A stretch of 64,000 nt of DNA from Bryobacterales bacterium (GTDB taxonomy: Bacteria; Acidobacteriota; Terriglobia; Bryobacterales; Bryobacteraceae), in assembly GCA_020847045.1 (NCBI GenBank), contig JADLCT010000047.1:54957-118956 (forward strand), read 5' to 3'. Positions 1-10,939 of the stretch are shown here, one piece after another. The notes beneath the pieces were generated by a model. The model worked only from the letters and a program-made list of their open reading frames with translations. It had not been told where the DNA came from and did not search any database. The stretch's first letter is position 1; each line of letters starts with the position of its first letter. The position numbers were made by a program, and so were the translations under genes.

Positions 1-1631
1 TTTCCGCAGGCCGCCTTCCACGCCATCGACTTCGCCGGATTGCCCTTCACCTGGATCTTCGAATCCACCGCCTCCAACTGCTCGGCCGGTACGCCGAGCG
101 ACGGCGCCACGGCGGCGAACAACTTATCGAGGGCGTTCACTGTGGCCTTGCGCGTGGAGGCGCTGACTCCGCCCACGGTCGTCGAGCCGCCCGAGGCGCC
201 CGAGGCCGGGTACATGTTGTCGCCCAGCTTCAACGTGATCGCGTTCATCGGAAGCCCGTAGGTTTCCGCGGCCACTTGCACGATGATGGTGCGCGTGCCG
301 GTGCCCAGGTCCTGCGAACCGATTTCGACCACGGCCGAGCCATCCGGGTTGATGGTGGCGCGGCACTGCGAAGCGTGTCCGGCCCCGCCCCAGGTGCCGA
401 CGGCTAACCCGAGCCCTCTCTTCACCGTGCCCGGCGAGGAGCCGCGCGGCTTCCAGTTCTTCTTCCAGCCGATCATCTCGGCCGCCTTCATGATCTGGCC
501 GCGGTAGGTGCCGGCGCGAGCCGTCTTGTCGACGTTCTTCAGGAAGAACTCAACCGGATCCATCTTCATCTTGGCGGCCAGGTCTTCCATGGCCGCGCAG
601 GTGATGTAGCAAACCTGCGGATGGTTCGGCGCGCGCCAGGCGCGCGACGTGCCGCAGTTGGTGGAAACGGCCGTGTGATTGATGCGCCGGTTGGCCACGT
701 TGCGGAACACATACGGCAGCAGGTCGGCGTTCAAACCGCCGCCGGCGAAGCCGCCCGTCATCCATGTGGTCGAATCCCAGCCCGTCAGCTCGCCGCTCGC
801 GTTGGCCGACAGCTTCACCTTGCCGAACACGGAAGGACGCACGCCGGCGATGGTCAGCTCCTCGCGGCGGTCCAGGTAGAGCTTCACGGGCTTGCCGCCA
901 GCTTTCTTGGACAGCCGGGCCGCCTCGGCGCCCCAGACGTCGGATTGAAACTTGGAGCCGAAGCCGCCGCCAATGTGGTCCTGGTGGACGTGAATGTTGG
1001 TGGCGGGCAGCTCCAACTGCTTGGCCAGATCGCCGCCCACGGCGGAAACCGTCTGCGTCGAGGGCCAGTATTTGATCTGATTGGCCGCGCCATCCCAAGC
1101 CACCACCTGGCCATGCGGCTCCAGGCAGCAGTGCGTGATCACCGGGATGCCGTACTCGGCCTCGTGGCTCACGGTTCCGGCGGCCGCGAAGGCGGCGTCG
1201 GGGTCTCCCGTCACCTGCTCGCCGGCGGGCTTGCCGCGCACGCCCGCTTTGGCCAGATTCTCCTCGCGCACCAGGTGGGGCAGCACCTCGTACTCCACCT
1301 TGATCAGGCTGGCGGCGTCCCGCGCGCGCTCCTCGGTGTCGGCGGCGACAAAGGCGATCTCCTGCCCCGCCCAGTTCACCTCGGTGCCCGGTTTGGCCAC
1401 CACGCTGACGGCGGCAAAGCCCGGCGCCCGCTCGGCGGCCGAGGTGTCCACCGACTTGACGCGCGCATGAGCATGCGGGCTGAATACGCCCACGGCGTGA
1501 ATCGTGCCCGCCGGCCGCACGTCGGAGTTGTACTTCGCCTTGCCGGACGACTTTTCGACGCCATCCAGGCGCGTGATCCGCTTGCCGATCACGCGGCGGT
1601 TTTCCATCGGGGGATAGCTGTAGTTAGGCAT
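1..1631 (-). CDS. Molybdopterin-binding subunit of a xanthine/aldehyde dehydrogenase-type enzyme, C-terminus beyond the window
   Basis: Translating the minus strand from the ATG at 1631 gives about 543 uninterrupted residues that run off the left edge. The product resembles the large molybdenum-cofactor subunit of the xanthine oxidase family: an N-terminal region starting MPNYSYPPM, then the cofactor-binding stretch GGGFGSKF and a downstream GTGTRTIIVQVAAE segment. These enzymes hydroxylate aldehydes or heterocycles at a molybdenum centre and pass electrons to 2Fe-2S clusters. The start overlaps the stop of the upstream 2Fe-2S subunit gene by 8 bp, so the two are translationally coupled. No FAD subunit is visible; it may lie just beyond the window or be absent. 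The substrate cannot be inferred. Confidence 0.9.
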   Translation of the reverse strand, partial: MPNYSYPPMENRRVIGKRITRLDGVEKSSGKAKYNSDVRPAGTIHAVGVFSPHAHARVKSVDTSAAERAPGFAAVSVVAKPGTEVNWAGQEIAFVAADTEERARDAASLIKVEYEVLPHLVREENLAKAGVRGKPAGEQVTGDPDAAFAAAGTVSHEAEYGIPVITHCCLEPHGQVVAWDGAANQIKYWPSTQTVSAVGGDLAKQLELPATNIHVHQDHIGGGFGSKFQSDVWGAEAARLSKKAGGKPVKLYLDRREELTIAGVRPSVFGKVKLSANASGELTGWDSTTWMTGGFAGGGLNADLLPYVFRNVANRRINHTAVSTNCGTSRAWRAPNHPQVCYITCAAMEDLAAKMKMDPVEFFLKNVDKTARAGTYRGQIMKAAEMIGWKKNWKPRGSSPGTVKRGLGLAVGTWGGAGHASQCRATINPDGSAVVEIGSQDLGTGTRTIIVQVAAETYGLPMNAITLKLGDNMYPASGASGGSTTVGGVSASTRKATVNALDKLFAAVAPSLGVPAEQLEAVDSKIQVKGNPAKSMAWKAACG

Positions 1632-2301
1632 TGCTTCCTCCATTCTTCCGGGCGCCGTTGGCGCGCAGCTCCTTGGCCGCGTCCAGAACGGCCTTGCGAA
1701 TGCCGACGTAGGTGCCGCAGCGGCACAGGTTGCCGCCCAGCCCGGCCTTCACCTGTTCGTAGGTGGGATTGGGCGTCTGGTCCAGCAGCCCCTTGGAGGC
1801 CATCACCATGCCCGGCGTGCAGTAGCCGCACTGCTGGGCGTCGTGGTTGGCGAAAGCGGGCACAATGGGGTGCGCCTTGCCGCCTGCGGTGAGGCTCTCG
1901 ATGGTCTCGATCTTCTTGCCGGTCATGTCCACGGCCAGCGCCGTGCACGCATACACCGTCTTGCCGTTCACCAGCATGGTGCAGGCGCCGCAGGTGCCGC
2001 GGTCGCACACGCGTTTGGCGCCGGTGATCTCCAGCCGCTCCCGGCAGGCGTCCAGCAGCGTCGTGCGCGGCTCCACCTTCACCGGAGTGGCCTTGCCGTT
2101 TATGGTGAGCGTGATCTCGATCTCCCCCGGACCCATGATGCCGGCGGGCGGAGCCGCTTGCGCCGGTTGCTCCAACAGTCCGCCCCCCACGGCTCCGGCT
2201 GTTGCGCTGGCGGTTCCCAGGAAACCGCGCCGCGAGAAGCCGGAGGTGCGGACGGCCTGGAGTTCTTGTTCAGGCTTTTTTTTGGAACTCACTCCACACA
2301 C
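1624..2301 (-). CDS. Tat-exported (2Fe-2S)-binding subunit of the molybdenum hydroxylase
   Basis: This 225-residue protein carries two 2Fe-2S clusters. The plant-type cluster motif CDRGTCGACTMLVNG is in the middle and the second, four-helix-bundle cluster motifs QQCGYC and NLCRCGTY lie towards the C-terminus, the order found in small subunits of xanthine/aldehyde dehydrogenases. The N-terminus SRRGFLGTASATAG is a twin-arginine signal, so the holoenzyme is probably periplasmic, as in the E. coli PaoABC aldehyde oxidoreductase. It transfers electrons from the molybdenum subunit, whose gene starts inside the last 8 bp of this one. It is the first gene of the pair. The family is certain; the physiological electron acceptor is unknown. 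Confidence 0.92.
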   Translation of the reverse strand: MCGVSSKKKPEQELQAVRTSGFSRRGFLGTASATAGAVGGGLLEQPAQAAPPAGIMGPGEIEITLTINGKATPVKVEPRTTLLDACRERLEITGAKRVCDRGTCGACTMLVNGKTVYACTALAVDMTGKKIETIESLTAGGKAHPIVPAFANHDAQQCGYCTPGMVMASKGLLDQTPNPTYEQVKAGLGGNLCRCGTYVGIRKAVLDAAKELRANGARKNGGSNA

Positions 2302-3043
2302 TCCTTACACAAAAATCGAGTCTTGGCGCCAGTGCGCGCAACTGCCGCTCACGAAGTGAGAGCGCATATATCGACGCAACTATAACACGCCCGTCCCTCC
2401 ATGCCCAAGGCCCTGGCTGGCCGTGCGCGGCGCGGTGCGGCGGGCCTGCTATCGTGAATTCCGTGGAGCTGTTCCGCGCCCTTTCCGCGCCCCCGCGCCG
2501 TCTGGCGCTGCTGCCCGCCGCCTATCATCCGCCCACCCGCGCGCATGAGGCCCTGCTGGCCGCCGCGCTGGATCAGTGCGACGCCGTGCTGGCCGTCCTG
2601 GCCCGCGCGCTGCCGCACAAGGAATACACGGGCGCCACGCTGGCACAACGCCTGGAAACCCTGCTTCCGCTCACCGGCGGGCGCACCGGCGCGGCGGTGA
2701 GTGACGGAGGACTGTTCCTCGAAATGGCGCGCGAAGCGCGGGTCCTGTTTCCGGACGCCGAGATTCACCTGGTGTGCGGCCGTGACGCGGCCGAACGCGC
2801 CGCCGCCTGGCCATACGATGGTCTGCCGTCCATGGCCGAACAGTTGCGGGAGTACCGTCTGCTGGTGGCCGCCCGCCGGGGTGGCTACGAAGCGCCCGGC
2901 GAACTGGCGCACGGCATTGGCAGAATCGAGTGGACCGGCGGCTGGGACGCGGTCAGCTCCACCGAGGTGCGGCGCCGCATGGCCGCCGGCGAGCCGTGGG
3001 AGCACATGGTGCCTGCCGTCTGCCTGGACGCCGTGCGGCGCGT

Positions 3044-4660
<1,617 letters not shown>

Positions 4661-4744
4661 CAGGTATCCCCTAGAACGGCATGTGCCGGTTGGCCCGGCG
4701 TGCGCGGTTTCGCGCCTGCCCCATGCCGATGCGTTCCACCAATC

Positions 4745-4777
4745 TCATCACAACCTCGTCACAACCTCATCGCAACG
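4745..4777 (-). repeat. Three tandem 11-bp repeats in the dnaG-rpoD gap
   Basis: On the plus strand the unit is TC(A/G)TC(A/G)CAAC(C/G), repeated three times with no spacer at 4745-4755, 4756-4766 and 4767-4777. Read on the coding strand this is a GGTTGTGA-type motif recurring once per helical turn, about 85-115 nt upstream of the rpoD start. Helical phasing suggests a cooperative protein-binding site, but no regulator is identified and chance duplication cannot be excluded. Confidence 0.5.
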
Positions 4778-4840
4778 CCCCGAAACCTCTTTCCTATTAA
4801 AGCAAAGGATCGGCCACGGGTTGGGCCGGGGTCCGGACGC

Positions 4841-6562
4841 TCACTGGCCGCGGTTCAACTCCTCCATCAACGCCAGAGCCTCGTCAATCCGTCCCGCGCG
4901 CTCGGCCTCCCGGATGCGCTGCTTCAACTGCGCGCGGCGCGACTCCAGGGCCGATGCCTCCATGCGCGTCAAACAGGCTTGCGCCTGGCTCACACTCAGA
5001 TCCTCGTTCTCTAACTCATCGGCAAAAGCGAGCCGCGCCAGCAGGGTGCGGTCCGATTCCGTGAGACGGGACTCCAGGGCGGCGAAGTCGAACGGCTCGC
5101 CCACGGCCAGCAAGGCGCGGAACACGGACGCCGAGGCCAGCGGCTGAGTCTCTACAAGCCCGGCCAGACGCTCGGACAACTGATCGCGCGCCTCGGCCGA
5201 TTGCAGCAGGCAGCGCAGGAGCAGGCGCTCGTTGGCCGGCACAACGCTTTCCGGCGCGGGCGCCTGCGCCGGGGCGCCCCTGGTCACGGCCATTTTGCGG
5301 AACTGGTCGAGCACCAGCGAGCGGTCAACGTTCAGATAAGCGGCCACGTCGCCGGCAATGGCGGCGCGCTCGAGCTTGCCGGGAATCCTCTGAATGGCGG
5401 GCATCAGAAATTGCAGGCCCGCCATGCGGCCCTCGGCCGAACTCATGTCGAACTGGGAGCGGGCCCGGTCGGCCAGCCAGTGAAAATAGCGCGGGGCGTG
5501 GCGGACCGCGTCCAGGTAAGCCTCGGCGCCCCGCTCGTTGACGAACTCATCGGGGTCCAGCCCGCCCGGCAGCGCCAGCACCTTGATCCGCATGCTCTCG
5601 TCCAGCAGCAGTTGAATGGCCCGCTCGGCGGCGGCCATGCCCGCGCGATCAGGATCGAAGTTCACCACCACGTTGTCCGAGTGCCGGCGCAGCATCTGCA
5701 CCTGCCCTGTGGTGAACGCCGTGCCGCAGGGCGCAATCGCGTTGGCGAATCCGGCCCCGTGCAGGCCGATCACGTCCATGTAGCCTTCCACCAGGATCGA
5801 GTAGGTCTTGTCCCGGATCGGCTTCCGCGCGCGGTGCAGGTTATACAGCACGGCGCTCTTGCGGTAGATGGCCGTCTCGGGCGAGTTCATGTACTTCGGC
5901 TCGTCGCCCTCGGCCAGCGCGCGCCCGGCAAAGGCGATCAGCTTGCCCGTCTCGCTGTGCAGCGGAAACATGAGACGGTTGCGGAAACGGTCATAAAACC
6001 CCGGACCATGCTGGCTGGCCAGAACGAGCCCGCTCTCCTCCATCTGCTCCGGCGTGAAGCCGGCGCGCTCCAGCGCCCTGGCCACCACGTTGTCGCGCGG
6101 CGCATAGCCCAGCCCGAACTCCTCCTGCAGCTCCGCCGCGACGCCCCGCCGTCCGGCGTAGCCGCGCGCCTGCTCGCCTGCCTGCGACTGAAACGCGGCG
6201 CGGTAGAGCCGCAGCGCGATCTCCTGCGCCTCGTAAGCCCCGGCGCGTTTCTTTGTATCCTGCCCGGCCGGCTCGCCGCGTTTGGGCAGAGGAATACCGT
6301 AGCGCTCGGCCAGTTGGACGCAGGCCTCCCAGAAGCTGAGACCGTCGATCTCCATCACAAAGTCGATGGCCGAGCCGCGCTTGCCGCAGCCGAAGCAGTG
6401 GAACCATTGGTGCGCCGGGCGGACGTGGAACGAGGGCGTCTTCTCCTGATGGAACGGGCAGAGCCCCTTGAAGGTGTTGGGTCCGGCCTTCTGCAGGCGC
6501 ACATATTCGCCGACAACGCGGACGATGTCGAGGCTGGACTTGAGCTGGCTGGCGAAATCCAT
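4841..6562 (-). CDS. dnaG: DNA primase DnaG
   Basis: This 573-residue protein synthesises RNA primers at the replication fork. The N-terminal CHC2 zinc finger is visible with ligands C35, H38, C56 and C59 (LCPFHQEKTPSF and HCFGCGKRG). The TOPRIM catalytic domain follows around residues 255-320, with the glutamate in ILVEGYMDV and the aspartates in NFDPDRAG. The C-terminal part, which would contact DnaB helicase, is less conserved. The start codon is 22 bp downstream of the stop of the dipeptide-epimerase-like gene, and rpoD follows, so the three genes probably form one transcription unit. Length and domain order are normal. Confidence 0.97.
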   Translation of the reverse strand: MDFASQLKSSLDIVRVVGEYVRLQKAGPNTFKGLCPFHQEKTPSFHVRPAHQWFHCFGCGKRGSAIDFVMEIDGLSFWEACVQLAERYGIPLPKRGEPAGQDTKKRAGAYEAQEIALRLYRAAFQSQAGEQARGYAGRRGVAAELQEEFGLGYAPRDNVVARALERAGFTPEQMEESGLVLASQHGPGFYDRFRNRLMFPLHSETGKLIAFAGRALAEGDEPKYMNSPETAIYRKSAVLYNLHRARKPIRDKTYSILVEGYMDVIGLHGAGFANAIAPCGTAFTTGQVQMLRRHSDNVVVNFDPDRAGMAAAERAIQLLLDESMRIKVLALPGGLDPDEFVNERGAEAYLDAVRHAPRYFHWLADRARSQFDMSSAEGRMAGLQFLMPAIQRIPGKLERAAIAGDVAAYLNVDRSLVLDQFRKMAVTRGAPAQAPAPESVVPANERLLLRCLLQSAEARDQLSERLAGLVETQPLASASVFRALLAVGEPFDFAALESRLTESDRTLLARLAFADELENEDLSVSQAQACLTRMEASALESRRAQLKQRIREAERAGRIDEALALMEELNRGQ

Positions 6563-6584
6563 GGGCGGAGCTAAGCGGGCCTCC

Positions 6585-7670
6585 TCACGCGGCCGTCACG
6601 CCCAGGCCGGGCCCGGAGGGCAGACGCAGGCGGCCCCGTTCCACCCGCACGCCGCGGAACGGATCGTGGCTCAGCAGCAGGTTGCCATCCAGGTCGGCGA
6701 AATCGAGCAGCGGCGACAGGTGCGCCGCCGCCGTGATGGCCAGCGAGCTGGACACCATGCAGCCCACCATCACCTTCAGCCCGAGCGAGCGCGCCGTCTG
6801 AATCATGCGGTAGGCCTCCAGAATGCCGCCGCACTTGTCGAGCTTGATGTTGACGCCGTCGAAGTGCGGCGCGAGTTTGGGAATGTCGGCGGCGTGCAGG
6901 CAGGCCTCATCGGCGATCACGGGAATGTGGACGCGCCGGCGGATCCAGTTCATCTCATCGAGCCGCGCGGCGGGCAGCGGCTGCTCGATGGAGACCACGC
7001 CCTGGCGCTCCAGCCAGTTGATCTTTTCCACCGCCTGCTCCTTGGTCTTCCAGCCCTCGTTGGCGTCCACGCGCAGGGGTTTGCTGGTCTCGGCGCGCAC
7101 GGCCGCGATGGTGGCCTCATCGGAGTCCAGGCCCACCTTGATTTTCAGCTCGGGGTAGGCGGCCGCCTCGCGCACCTTCTGGCGGGTCATCTCCGGCGTG
7201 TCGATGCCGATAGAAAAAGTGGTCACCGGCCCCTCGGACGGGTCGAGACCGAACAGACGGTAGACCGGAACGCCGAGCCGCTTTCCATTCCAGTCCAGCA
7301 CGGCGGCGGCCACGGCGGCCTTGGCCGCCCACTCGCCGGGGATCAGGCGGTTCACCTCCCGAAGCGTCTTGTCGAACTGTTCGGGCGGGAAACGGCGGAA
7401 AAATCCGGAGTCAAGCTTGGCGTTAAGAGCCGCGCAGCCGCTTCCGGCCGACTCATGATAGCGGACGATGGGCGCGCCCTCGCCGTGGCCCTCGATGCCC
7501 GCGTGCGTGAACCGGAACAGAATGGTGTCGCGGTGGGTGCTGGACGACATGGTGGTGGTCCAGGTGTGGCGCAGCGTCAGGCGCATGGGTTTGGCCAGCA
7601 CCGCGGCGGAGGCGGCCAAGGCCGGCAGTGCGGCCGGGGCGGGAGCGGCGAGAAACGCGCGGCGAAGCAT
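6585..7670 (-). CDS. Enolase-superfamily dipeptide epimerase (Ala-Glu epimerase type)
   Basis: About 361 residues from the ATG at 7670; the frame extends upstream to 7781, but that part is not conserved-looking and the chosen start gives a signal-like N-terminus MLRRAFLAAPAPAALPA. Enolase-superfamily catalytic residues are visible: the KxK pair K176/K178 (ELKIKVG), metal ligands D202 (VDANEGW), E229 (SIEQPLP) and D254 (VIADEA), and K276 (NIKLDKCGG). That arrangement matches muconate lactonizing enzyme subgroup members that epimerise dipeptides, for example L-Ala-D/L-Glu from murein. The exact dipeptide is inferred. The leader suggests export, which would suit turnover of periplasmic peptides. 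Confidence 0.85.
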   Translation of the reverse strand: MLRRAFLAAPAPAALPALAASAAVLAKPMRLTLRHTWTTTMSSSTHRDTILFRFTHAGIEGHGEGAPIVRYHESAGSGCAALNAKLDSGFFRRFPPEQFDKTLREVNRLIPGEWAAKAAVAAAVLDWNGKRLGVPVYRLFGLDPSEGPVTTFSIGIDTPEMTRQKVREAAAYPELKIKVGLDSDEATIAAVRAETSKPLRVDANEGWKTKEQAVEKINWLERQGVVSIEQPLPAARLDEMNWIRRRVHIPVIADEACLHAADIPKLAPHFDGVNIKLDKCGGILEAYRMIQTARSLGLKVMVGCMVSSSLAITAAAHLSPLLDFADLDGNLLLSHDPFRGVRVERGRLRLPSGPGLGVTAA

Positions 7671-7866
7671 ATCCAAGGCGTAGCATACCCGATGAGGGCG
7701 CCGCGTGAGCCCGCACGGCGAAGCCGTTAGAATAGGGATACGCCGTCCCGGTTTCGCCGCGGACGCGCTAACAGCGGGCACAGCCTCCGGAACTTCTCTC
7801 CGAATTACGCGTACTGGGTGAGAGGAACCGGATCAAAAAATGCCGCGGAAGGAAAAGAAGACAACC

Positions 7867-8442
7867 ATGGATGCACCCGACGTAACGCGGCTTCTGCGGA
7901 ACTGGAGCGGAGGCGACACACACGCGCTGGACCAGTTGACGCCCGTGGTGTACGACGAACTGCGCCGGTTGGCGGCCAGCTACATGCGCCGCGAACGGCA
8001 GGACCACACGCTGCAAAGCACCGCCCTGGTGAACGAGGCCTACCTGAAGCTGGTGGACCAGAAAAACGTCGTCTGGCAGAACCGGGCGCACTTCTTCGGC
8101 ATCGCCGCGCAGATGATCCGGCGCATTCTGGTGGATCACGCCCGGGCGCACAAGGCCGAAAAACGCGGCGGCGGCGCGGGCGTGCTGTCGCTGGACGAGG
8201 CCATCGGCGTGCCGGAGAAACGCGACGTGGAGATCCTGGCGCTGAACGACGCGCTGACGCGTCTCACCGAAATGGATCCGCAGCAGGGCCGCATCGTCGA
8301 GTTGCGCTTTTTCACCGGCTTGTCAATCGAAGAGACGGCCGAGGTGGTGGGCGTCTCGCCCGCGACGGTGAAACGCGAATGGGCCGCGGCGCGGGCCTGG
8401 CTGTTCCGTGAGATCTCGCGGAAACCCGAGGGAGAACAGTAG
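7867..8442 (+). CDS. ECF-like sigma factor (kinase-associated, acidobacterial/planctomycete type)
   Basis: The 191-residue product has sigma region 2 ([13 protein letters not shown], then [19 protein letters not shown]) and region 4 ([19 protein letters not shown], then [10 protein letters not shown]). It lacks regions 1 and 3 and belongs with the extracytoplasmic-function-like factors encoded next to Ser/Thr kinases in Acidobacteria and Planctomycetes. The ATG at 7867 is preferred over the ATG at 7840 because a purine-rich GGAAGG stretch lies upstream of it. Stop and next start are 27 bp apart, so the kinase gene is in the same operon. There is no membrane anti-sigma gene; phosphorylation by the partner kinase is the likely control. 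Confidence 0.9.
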   Translation: MDAPDVTRLLRNWSGGDTHALDQLTPVVYDELRRLAASYMRRERQDHTLQSTALVNEAYLKLVDQKNVVWQNRAHFFGIAAQMIRRILVDHARAHKAEKRGGGAGVLSLDEAIGVPEKRDVEILALNDALTRLTEMDPQQGRIVELRFFTGLSIEETAEVVGVSPATVKREWAAARAWLFREISRKPEGEQ

Positions 8443-8469
8443 CGGCGGCGGCAGCCGCCGGCCAAGACC

Positions 8470-10908
8470 ATGACGCCGGACCGCTGGCAGCGTGTGAAAT
8501 CGATTCTCGCCGCGGCGCTGGATGTGCCGGGGGCCGAGCGCGAGGTGTATCTGCGCGAAGCCTGCGGGACGGAGTTGAGCCTGCGGCACGAGGTGGATTC
8601 GCTGCTGGCCTCCTACACCGAGGCCGGGACGTTTCTGAACTCGCAGCAGATGCAGGCGCTGCCGGATCCGCGCGTGGGCGAAGAGATCGGTCCCTACCGG
8701 CTGGAGCGGCTGCTCGGGCAGGGCGGCATGGGCGCCGTCTACCTGGCCTCGCGCGAGGTGGATGGCTTCATGATGCGCGTGGCGCTGAAGCTGATCCGGG
8801 TCAGCGTGCTGAACGAGTATGTCCACCGGCGCTTCCGCATGGAGCGCCAGATTCTGGCCCGCCTGTCCCACCCCAACATCACACGGCTGATCGACGGCGG
8901 CATTGCCCCGGACGGCGTTCCGTTCCTGGTGACCGAGTTCGTCGATGGGATTCCACTGGACGAGTATGTCCGGACAAAGCGGCCGGGGCTCGATGAAAAG
9001 CTCCGCATCTTCGAGTCGATCTGCTCGGCCGTGGCGTTTGCCCACAGAAACCTGATCGTGCACGGCGATATCAAGCCGCACAACATCCTGGTGAATGGCG
9101 AGGGCCAGCCCAAGCTGCTGGACTTCGGCATTGCCCGGCTGATCGATCCCGAGTCCTCCAGCGCGGGCGAGATGACGTTGCAGGCGTTGACGCCGGCCTG
9201 GGCCAGTCCGGAGCAGTTGCGCGGCGATCCGTTGTCGCCTTCCAGCGACGCCTATTCGTTGGGACGTCTGATGTACTTCCTGCTCACCGGAGAGCAGCCG
9301 TTCGATCTCGCCGGGCAGTCTCCGCCGCAGATTCTGACGCTTCTGGCCACGCGGACGCCGCCGCTGCCGAGCGCCGTCGCGCGCAGCACGGAGCTGGCCG
9401 GCGATCTGGACAACATCGCTCTGAAAGCGATGGAGTATGAAACCGCTCTGCGCTATCCGTCGGTGGACGCGCTGGCCGAGGATCTGCGCAGACACCGGGA
9501 GTCGCTGCCGATTTCGGCGCATCCGACGACGGCGATGTACCGCGTCAGGAAGTTTGTGAAGCGCCACCGCGCGCTTGTGCTCGCCGTGGCCGCCGTGACG
9601 CTGTCGCTGCTCGCCGGCCTGGGCATGACCATCTGGCAGGCGCGTCTGGCGCGCGAGAACTATGAGCGCTCCCAGCGCCTGTTCAGCGACGTGCGCAAGC
9701 TGGCCAACAGCTTCATCTTCGACATGGACGACGCCATCGCCGAGCTGCCCGGCTCCACCAGCGTGCGCTCGCGCATGGTGCGCAACGCGATCGGCTACCT
9801 GGACCGCCTGGCCAGCGAAAGCACCGGCGACTCCCAGTTGCAGGAGGAGCTGGCGGCGGCCTACGAAAAAGTCGGCGACGTGCAAGGCCGGCCCGGCGGC
9901 GCGAATCTGGGCGATACGGCGGCGGCTCTGGCCAGCTACCGCAAGGCGGAGAAGATTCGTGAAAGCGTCTTCGATCAGGCCAGCGCCGCGCAGCGCGACG
10001 ACCTGGCCCGCACCTACCTGCGCATCAGCTCGGTGCTGCGGGCGGCCGGTGACTTCCCGGCGGCGCTCGAATATGACCGCAAGGCGCTGGCCATCCGCCT
10101 GGCGCTGCTCGAAAGCGAGCCGGACAACGTCGAGCGGCGGCGGTCGCTGGCGGCCACCTACACATCGCTGAGCGCCAGCCATTCGTTGATGGGGCGCTGG
10201 GACGAGGTTTCGGAAACGCGCCGCAAGGCCTGGGAGATCTACGAGGACATCGGACGCCGCGATCCGGCCAATGAGGCCGATCAGCGGAGTGTGGCCCAGG
10301 CGAACTACCGCATGGCGAGCATCCTGCTGTTCCAGAAGAAGTACGGCGAAGGCTTGTCCAGGGCCCGGCGGTCGTTGAGCATCGACGAAGCGCTGCTGCT
10401 GCGCCATCCGGGCAACGTGCAGTATCAGGTGGCCGTGGCGCAGGATCACTCGTTCTACGGCAACGGACTGGTGCAGGCCGGCCGCGTCCGGGAGGGTCTG
10501 GAAGAGTTGCGGGAAGGCCGGGAACTGTACGCCCGCCTGGCCGTGCTGGACCCGCAGGAGGTACGTACGCGGACGCTGCTGGCCACCAACGAGGTGTTCA
10601 CGGCCAAAGCGCTGCTGCGGGAAGGGAACTGGCCGCAGGCTCTGGCGCTGGTTCAGAAATCGCTGGTGTCGCGCGTGAAACTGTCCAAGGAAAACCCGAT
10701 GAACGCGGGCGCGCGGGGCGAAGTGGCCGAATCGTTCGGCGCGCTGGGCGACGTGCTGGCCAAGGCCGGGAAAAGACCCGAGGCGCTGGGGGCATACCGT
10801 GAGGCCATGTCGGTGTTGTCGGCGCTGGAGCGCGAGGGCAAGGCCAACAGCGTAAGCCGCATGGAGATGGAGCGGGTGCGCGAAGAGGCCCGGAAGCTGG
10901 CGCGGTAG
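8470..10908 (+). CDS. Transmembrane Ser/Thr protein kinase with extracytoplasmic TPR region
   Basis: 812 residues. An N-terminal segment of about 70 residues precedes the kinase domain (76-350): glycine loop LGQGGMGAVYLAS, lysine K107 (VALKLIR), catalytic loop HGDIKPHN with D200, and DFG at 218-220. The catalytic loop is HGD, not HRD, so this is a non-RD kinase. One membrane helix lies near residues 367-388, followed by about 420 residues of tetratricopeptide-like helices probably outside the membrane. It is co-transcribed with the preceding sigma factor and probably controls it in response to a ligand bound by the TPR region. The ligand is unknown. Confidence 0.93.
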   Translation: MTPDRWQRVKSILAAALDVPGAEREVYLREACGTELSLRHEVDSLLASYTEAGTFLNSQQMQALPDPRVGEEIGPYRLERLLGQGGMGAVYLASREVDGFMMRVALKLIRVSVLNEYVHRRFRMERQILARLSHPNITRLIDGGIAPDGVPFLVTEFVDGIPLDEYVRTKRPGLDEKLRIFESICSAVAFAHRNLIVHGDIKPHNILVNGEGQPKLLDFGIARLIDPESSSAGEMTLQALTPAWASPEQLRGDPLSPSSDAYSLGRLMYFLLTGEQPFDLAGQSPPQILTLLATRTPPLPSAVARSTELAGDLDNIALKAMEYETALRYPSVDALAEDLRRHRESLPISAHPTTAMYRVRKFVKRHRALVLAVAAVTLSLLAGLGMTIWQARLARENYERSQRLFSDVRKLANSFIFDMDDAIAELPGSTSVRSRMVRNAIGYLDRLASESTGDSQLQEELAAAYEKVGDVQGRPGGANLGDTAAALASYRKAEKIRESVFDQASAAQRDDLARTYLRISSVLRAAGDFPAALEYDRKALAIRLALLESEPDNVERRRSLAATYTSLSASHSLMGRWDEVSETRRKAWEIYEDIGRRDPANEADQRSVAQANYRMASILLFQKKYGEGLSRARRSLSIDEALLLRHPGNVQYQVAVAQDHSFYGNGLVQAGRVREGLEELREGRELYARLAVLDPQEVRTRTLLATNEVFTAKALLREGNWPQALALVQKSLVSRVKLSKENPMNAGARGEVAESFGALGDVLAKAGKRPEALGAYREAMSVLSALEREGKANSVSRMEMERVREEARKLAR

Positions 10909-10939
10909 AGCGCGGGCCGCCGAGGGCGAACACCACATT

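Noticed and set aside
8323..10938. 871-residue frame antisense to the Ser/Thr kinase
   Set aside because: High-GC shadow frame; composition is Arg/His/Gln-rich without domains, and the sense strand holds a full kinase.
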